Source of the DNA: an uncultured Bacteroidales bacterium
Lineage (GTDB): Bacteria; Bacteroidota; Bacteroidia; Bacteroidales; Muribaculaceae
Direction: 5' to 3'
Assembly (NCBI GenBank): GCA_902774055.1
Contig: CACYGX010000013.1
Coordinates: 116,695 to 180,694, forward strand
DNA length: 64,000 nt
Shown here piece by piece: positions 59,870-64,000 of this stretch; the first letter of the stretch is position 1; each line of letters opens with the position of its first letter. Position numbers and translations under genes: made by a program. The notes under the pieces were generated by a model that made no database searches, was not told the DNA's origin, and worked only from the letters and a program-made list of their open reading frames with translations.

Positions 59870-60493
59870 ATGGAACAGAACGATAAAATCCGTCTCTTGC
59901 TCGACATGCACGAGCATCCCGAGAATTACACCGACGAACAGTTGGGCGCCATGCTCGCTGATGAAACGCAAGAACGCTTAGTTACTGCCAAGCGTGCCAT
60001 GACCGACATCCCCGAGCCCGATGTCGATGCCGAGTGGCAACGCTTTGAAAAAGAGCATTTTGTCTCAGTTAGAGACCGCCGCTGGCTCAAGATCGCTGCC
60101 ATGATTGCTGGCGTGATTATGCTATCGGCCTTCACCTATGCCGCTATCCAAGCCGTGCGCCACAGCACTAATGAAAAAGTCGAAGAAACGACCGAACAAG
60201 TAGTCACTACGCCTCAGCCCGAAGCAACCGTAGGGCCTCGCCTTGGCGTGGCCGATACTGTAGAGGTGGTAGATGAACCTATAGTGTTTGATAACCAGCC
60301 ACTTGACCAAATGCTGGAAAATATTGTGCCACACTACGGCATGCAGGTCGAGTTCCGCAACGAGGACGCCCGCGTGCTGCGCTTCTACTTCATTTGGCAG
60401 CCCGATGAGGGCCTGGATGCGGTGCTCGAGCGCCTTAACCTGTTCGAGAGTGTGAATATCAGTAAGGAGGGCAATACAATCGTGGTGGAATGA
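59870..60493 (+). CDS. FecR-like anti-sigma factor with DUF4974 domain and an in-frame REP arm
   Basis: The 207-residue protein has a cytoplasmic N-terminal region (1-72), one membrane helix (about 76-97) and a Thr/Glu/Pro linker. A C-terminal DUF4974/STN-like domain follows (about 140-207: PLDQMLENIVPHYGMQVEFRNEDARVLRFYFIWQPDEGLDAVLERLNLF). The central FecR domain of longer family members is missing. Codons 121-129 of the linker (VGPRLGVAD) are exactly the 25-nt REP-like arm found in intergenic spacers of this window. Its stop overlaps the receptor start. It would pass a signal from the receptor to the sigma factor. Confidence 0.85.
   Translation: MEQNDKIRLLLDMHEHPENYTDEQLGAMLADETQERLVTAKRAMTDIPEPDVDAEWQRFEKEHFVSVRDRRWLKIAAMIAGVIMLSAFTYAAIQAVRHSTNEKVEETTEQVVTTPQPEATVGPRLGVADTVEVVDEPIVFDNQPLDQMLENIVPHYGMQVEFRNEDARVLRFYFIWQPDEGLDAVLERLNLFESVNISKEGNTIVVE
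60230..60254 (+). repeat. REP-like arm inside a coding sequence, copy E
   Basis: Perfect 25-nt identity with 28310-28334, 32456-32480 and 39900-39924, here in frame inside the anti-sigma gene. No inverted partner arm is nearby. Confidence 0.9.
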
Positions 60494-62969
60494 TGGCAAG
60501 ACGCATGATTTTTATCGTGGCGTGCCTGTGCATGGCCACGGCTGCCTTCGGGCAGCGTGTGACGCGGTCGTTCAATGACGTGTCGATGAGTGAGGCGCTC
60601 AAGTGGCTCAACGAGCGGGGTGGGGAATACAACATCAGTTTCCTGTACAATGAGTTGGAGGACTTCAGGGTGACGACTTCGGTTAAAAACAAGTCGGTGC
60701 CCGATGCCATTCAGCAGTTGATCGGCTTCTATCCCATCAAGATGACCGTGCAGGGCAAGGAAATCGCCGTCGAGTGCCCGCAGAAGGCTTCCACGCGCTA
60801 CAAGGGCACCGTCCTTGACGAGACGGGCCAGCCCTTGCCCTATGCCAACGTCGCCCTGCTCTCGCCGCGCGACTCCACCCTCATCACCGGCGGCGTGACC
60901 AACGAGAGCGGCCTTTTCGTCATCCCCTGTGACCAACAGGGCGTTCTCGCCCGCATCACCTACGTCGGCTACCGCCCCGTCTATTGCCACTGCAAGACCC
61001 CTCACCTGGGCACCATCAAAATGCAGCCCGACCAATACGCCCTCGATGGCGTAACCGTCAAGGGCGAACGCCCCCAGTACCAGATGACCACTGGCGGCAT
61101 GACGGTCAATGTTACGGGCACGGTGCTCAGCGACATGGGTACGGGTATTGACGTGCTGGGACAGTTGCCCCGTGTCGATGTCAAGGGCGACGGCCAAGTG
61201 AGCATTTTTGGCAGTGGCACACCGCTCATCTACATCAATAACCGCCCGATTCAGAGCAATACCGAGTTGTCACGCCTCAAGTCGGGCGACATCAAGTCCA
61301 TCGATGTGATCACGAGCCCAGGTGCCCGATACAAAAAGAATGTGTCGTCCGTCATCCGCATCTACACGGTCAAGCCCCAAGGAGACGGCTTCAGTGTTAG
61401 CACCATTACCAACGTGCGTAACAACCACGAGTGGGGCGGATATCAGGACATTAACGTGAAATACCGCACCCACGGCCTGGAACTGTTTGCCGAGGGCTAC
61501 TTGCGCAGCGCGTGGATGGGCGAGGATAATGACATCAATAATGACTTGTTCTTGGAGGATGGCACAGTGCATGTCGATCAGACGGGCGACACCAAGTACC
61601 GCAGCAAGTCGCATTATGAGCAAGTAGGCTTCAATTACGATATCAACGACAACCATTCGCTGGGCGCGTCTTACACCTTGAGCGGTGTCAATATCAAGAA
61701 CAGCAGCGTCATCGGTGAGCAACAAATATGGAACAACGGTGTGCTTGAGGGCAGCGTGTGGTATGATGCCCTCGTCAATCGTAAACAAAATCCGTTGCAC
61801 GATGTCAATATGTATTATGTGGGCAAGGTGGACCAGCTGTCGATTGACTTCAACGGCACGTGGTATCGTCGCAATGAACGCAATACTGATGAACGCACTG
61901 AATTAAGCGATGAACTTGATGACCGCCATGTGCTCACCCAGAGCCGCCAGTGACCTTTACCCGCACCGACGGCACCTATTCCAACGACGATCAATCCCAT
62001 TTGTCATCCGACACGCGCATCCGCGAGAATAACAGTGCGGGCTTTGCCGAGTATGACTTCACCCTGGGCAATTTCACCTTCGGCGCCGGACTGCGCTTTG
62101 AGCACATCAACTCTGACTACTATTCGTCAGGCATCCGTGAGGAGGAACCCAGCCGCACCTATAATGACTGGTTCCCCAATGCCTCCGTCGCCTGGAAGAA
62201 GGACAAGTGGAACTGGCAACTGAATTACAGCCGCCGCATCAACCGCCCCAGCTATTTCCAGCTGCGCAATTTCATCCAGTACGATAACCGTTACACCTAC
62301 GAGGGTGGCAATCCGCTGTTACGCCCGCAGCTGAACCACCGTTTGGAGTTGTCGGCCATCTACTCGTGGCTGAGCCTGCAGGTGCGCTACACCTACAGTC
62401 AGAGCACCATGTGCTGGGTGCCCGTGTTGGAGCAGGACAAGCGCTATATCTTGCTGTGTACTCGCAACTATGGCGATGCCCAGCGCTTGTTTGCCTCGCT
62501 GGTGGCAGCACCGCGCTTCGGTGTCTATCGGCCCACGTTGACGTTGTCTTTCAACAAGGTCTTCTTTGATGCCAAGCAGTATGGCTCTAGTTTGACCCAT
62601 CACAGGCCGCTATGGCGGTTTGAACTGAGGAACACCTTTGTCCTTCCTCATTCCTGGACGGCAGTGCTGGGTGTGCGCTTCGCAAGTGATACCGATGACG
62701 AGTTCCAGAGCATCAAGCACTATTGGACTGTCGGTGCCCGTATCAACAAATCCTTCTTCAACAAGGCGCTGCTGGTCAACCTCTATGCCGACGATATCTT
62801 CAGGACCAGCCAGGAGCGGTGGACCACCTACGGCATCGGCACCAACATCACCAAGGATTGCTACAACTTTGACCGCACCATCGGCCTAACTGTGACCTAT
62901 AACTTCAACGTCACCCGCAGCAAGTACAAAGGCACTGGTGCCGGCAACGACGAGAAATCCCGCCTGTAA
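60490..62969 (+). pseudogene. STN-domain TonB-dependent-receptor-like gene broken by a frameshift
   Basis: Frame 1 (60490-61953) encodes a signal peptide (to about residue 22), an STN domain (SFNDVSMSEALKWLNERGGEYNISFLY...), a carboxypeptidase-like domain (YKGTVLDETGQPLPYANVALLSP), a plug (VLGQLPRVDVKG...) and the first part of the barrel, ending at TGA 61951-61953. Frame 2 continues from 61950 (TFTRTDGTYSNDD) to 62969 with the rest of the barrel (VTYNFNVTRSKYKG). Compared with the normal order in this family, about 20-30 residues (the NRLYAGK...-type strand pair) seem to be missing at the joint. This fits a deletion plus frameshift. It is translationally coupled to the anti-sigma gene. A sequencing error cannot be excluded. 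Confidence 0.8.
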
Positions 62970-63014
62970 CCAATGAAATGCAGGTAAAAGCTTCAACATA
63001 TCGCCCAATACAAT

Positions 63015-63046
63015 CCACCCTCTCACCAGCGACAGCGAGAGGGTGG
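63015..63046. terminator. Hairpin after the receptor gene
   Basis: Perfect 10-bp stem CCACCCTCTC/GAGAGGGTGG with a 12-nt loop and no T-run; lies between the receptor gene and the convergent small gene. Confidence 0.5.
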
Positions 63047-63058
63047 AAGATGGACTGT

Positions 63059-63307
63059 TCATTTGCGCATCAATTTGATGTACCACTCTTCATCGGGAGA
63101 GTGTCCCCAGAATACTTTGCCATCACCTCCGAGGTCCCATTGGTTTGTTACTTGAATCAAGAGGGACGGCAAGCGATCATAATTACTGGTTTTGATCATC
63201 ATTCGTTCCTTGCGACGGAACTTGCGATGGCAAAACTGTTTCCCGTGTTTTTGAGACTTACAGCAACAAAAAGTGCTGACAGGAGTCTTTTTTCTGCTTC
63301 TGCTCAT
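63059..63307 (-). CDS. Small basic protein of unknown function
   Basis: An 82-residue basic protein beginning MSRSRKKTPVSTFCCCKSQKHGKQFCHRKFRRKERM and ending NQWDLGGDGKVFWGHSPDEEWYIKLMRK. The N-terminal SRSRKKTP and the WDxxxDGKxxxG...MRK tail recur in an uncharacterised bacterial family, sometimes near phage or polymorphic-toxin genes. I know no function. The ATG at 63307 is preferred over an upstream one because the family begins at MSRSRKK. Confidence 0.6.
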   Translation of the reverse strand: MSRSRKKTPVSTFCCCKSQKHGKQFCHRKFRRKERMMIKTSNYDRLPSLLIQVTNQWDLGGDGKVFWGHSPDEEWYIKLMRK

Positions 63308-63454
63308 TATACCTGTAATGTTATGAGTGGGCATGGCTATTGCCTATTGTGCCACTCCGTTAAACATTACGAGGCTTTAGTGGAGACATATCTCCTGTTC
63401 AATTGTATTTGTTCCATTATATTGATTGTAAGTTGTCTTATAGCTTCGTTCTTA

Positions 63455-63949
63455 TTAAGGTTTCATCTCATTGAACATCGTGGTATCGTTGTCAAACAAT
63501 TCGAGGATTTCAGCTATATGTGGATTCGAGCGTTGTGCAATCAACGCAACATATTCACTTTGACCGTCTTCTCCTTTGACTTCTGCTGTTCGTATGATGT
63601 AGTGCTTCTGCTGCTCTGCGCCATTAAACCATTTCAAGAAAAGTCTTGCACGTTGGGCTTGCTTTCCTCCTTCAGGGCTACAAAGGTAAAGAAGTATGTC
63701 AGGATTCTCTCTAAAAAACTCTTCAATGATGCAGATTATGGTTTTGGGAATTTTGGGATCGCTAGGAGATTTGCTATGACTTGGGTTGGAAAGATTAAAC
63801 CAAAAGACCGAAAAGAATGGATTGTCTTCTTGGTCAAAAGTTACGATGTATTCTACATCATGATCAGTCCTGAAATGCAGACGACCAGAAATTTCTGCAA
63901 CGGTGTAAGGCGCCAGCAGATTAATGTTGTTGATATTAAGGGCATTCAT
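63455..63949 (-). CDS. DUF6169 family protein
   Basis: The 164-residue protein matches DUF6169: APYTVAEISGRLHFRTDHDVEYIVTFDQEDN..., DPKIPKTIICIIEEFFRENPDILLYLCSPEGGKQAQRARLFLKWFNG and YVALIAQRSNPHIAEILELF. The family is found in Bacteroidetes, often next to small toxin-antitoxin-like genes. The function is unknown. It starts 3 nt after the stop of another gene cut by the window edge, so the two are almost certainly co-transcribed. The 63308-63454 spacer holds nothing evident. Confidence 0.78.
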   Translation of the reverse strand: MNALNINNINLLAPYTVAEISGRLHFRTDHDVEYIVTFDQEDNPFFSVFWFNLSNPSHSKSPSDPKIPKTIICIIEEFFRENPDILLYLCSPEGGKQAQRARLFLKWFNGAEQQKHYIIRTAEVKGEDGQSEYVALIAQRSNPHIAEILELFDNDTTMFNEMKP

Positions 63950-63952
63950 GGT

Positions 63953-64000
63953 TTAATTCCACTCAATATCATAATAGCCAGACTCCGCTGCCTCTTTTTT
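63953..64000 (-). CDS. C-terminus of a gene extending beyond the window
   Basis: Reading leftward from the right edge, 15 codons (KKEAAESGYYDIEWN) end in TAA at 63953-63955, 3 nt before the DUF6169 start. Too little is visible to name it; the tight spacing suggests it is the upstream partner of the DUF6169 gene. Confidence 0.5.
   Translation of the reverse strand, partial: KKEAAESGYYDIEWN

Overview
The window is chromosomal DNA from a Bacteroidales bacterium, most likely a gut Muribaculaceae or Prevotellaceae relative. The evidence is the gene families (DUF4919, DUF2851, DUF6169, BspA-like leucine-rich proteins, Fec-type ECF sigma/anti-sigma/outer-membrane receptor sets), the many Bacteroidetes promoters (TTTG, a 19-21 bp spacer, TAnnTTTG) and the absence of strong Shine-Dalgarno sequences. 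I could not run a taxonomic search, so family-level placement is inference.

Layout. 1-16.7 kb is mostly minus-strand housekeeping: a DUF177/YceD protein (cut by the window edge), a surE-gltX-outer membrane protein-waaA operon, divergent nagB, a small lipoprotein, an acyl-CoA ligase, a DUF4919 protein, a 7TM-HD phosphodiesterase next to the (p)ppGpp synthetase/hydrolase, a secreted esterase and an NlpC/P60 hydrolase. 17-21 kb holds a lipoprotein, a GT2 glycosyltransferase and penicillin-binding protein 1A. 21-40 kb is an accessory surface-protein region: seven secreted proteins carry one or two dockerin-like calcium loops joined to BspA/LRR, DUF285 or Fibrobacter-paralogue-type domains. Interspersed are DUF2851, a polytopic membrane protein, a tRNA-Phe gene with an internal 16-bp tandem duplication, and a hicAB toxin-antitoxin pair. 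A ~1.1 kb cassette is duplicated on both sides of the DUF285 gene, and REP-like palindromes sit in the spacers.

40-46.5 kb holds an outer-membrane beta-barrel receptor diverging from a histidine kinase/response regulator pair. A three-gene DUF3791/DUF3990 cassette lies between them, bracketed by a perfect 21-bp direct repeat that could be the regulator's operator. An L,D-transpeptidase overlaps the regulator's 3' end. 46.5-53 kb holds a candidate small RNA, enolase, a small secreted protein, an O-methyltransferase, a GxxExxY protein, aroQ, a MaoC hydratase, an FtsX-like permease and rbfA. 53-59 kb holds a secreted M16 peptidase, an ECF sigma factor with a membrane partner, and an MsbA-type ABC exporter. 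59-63 kb is a Fec-like sigma/anti-sigma/receptor locus. Its receptor is broken by a frameshift, and its anti-sigma gene contains an in-frame copy of the REP arm. The right edge holds a small basic protein, a DUF6169 protein and the tail of another gene.

The observations I would follow first are the duplicated tRNA-Phe, the REP arm read as protein in the anti-sigma factor, the direct repeat shared by the two-component system and its putative target around the DUF3990 cassette, and the cluster of dockerin-tagged proteins without a visible cohesin.
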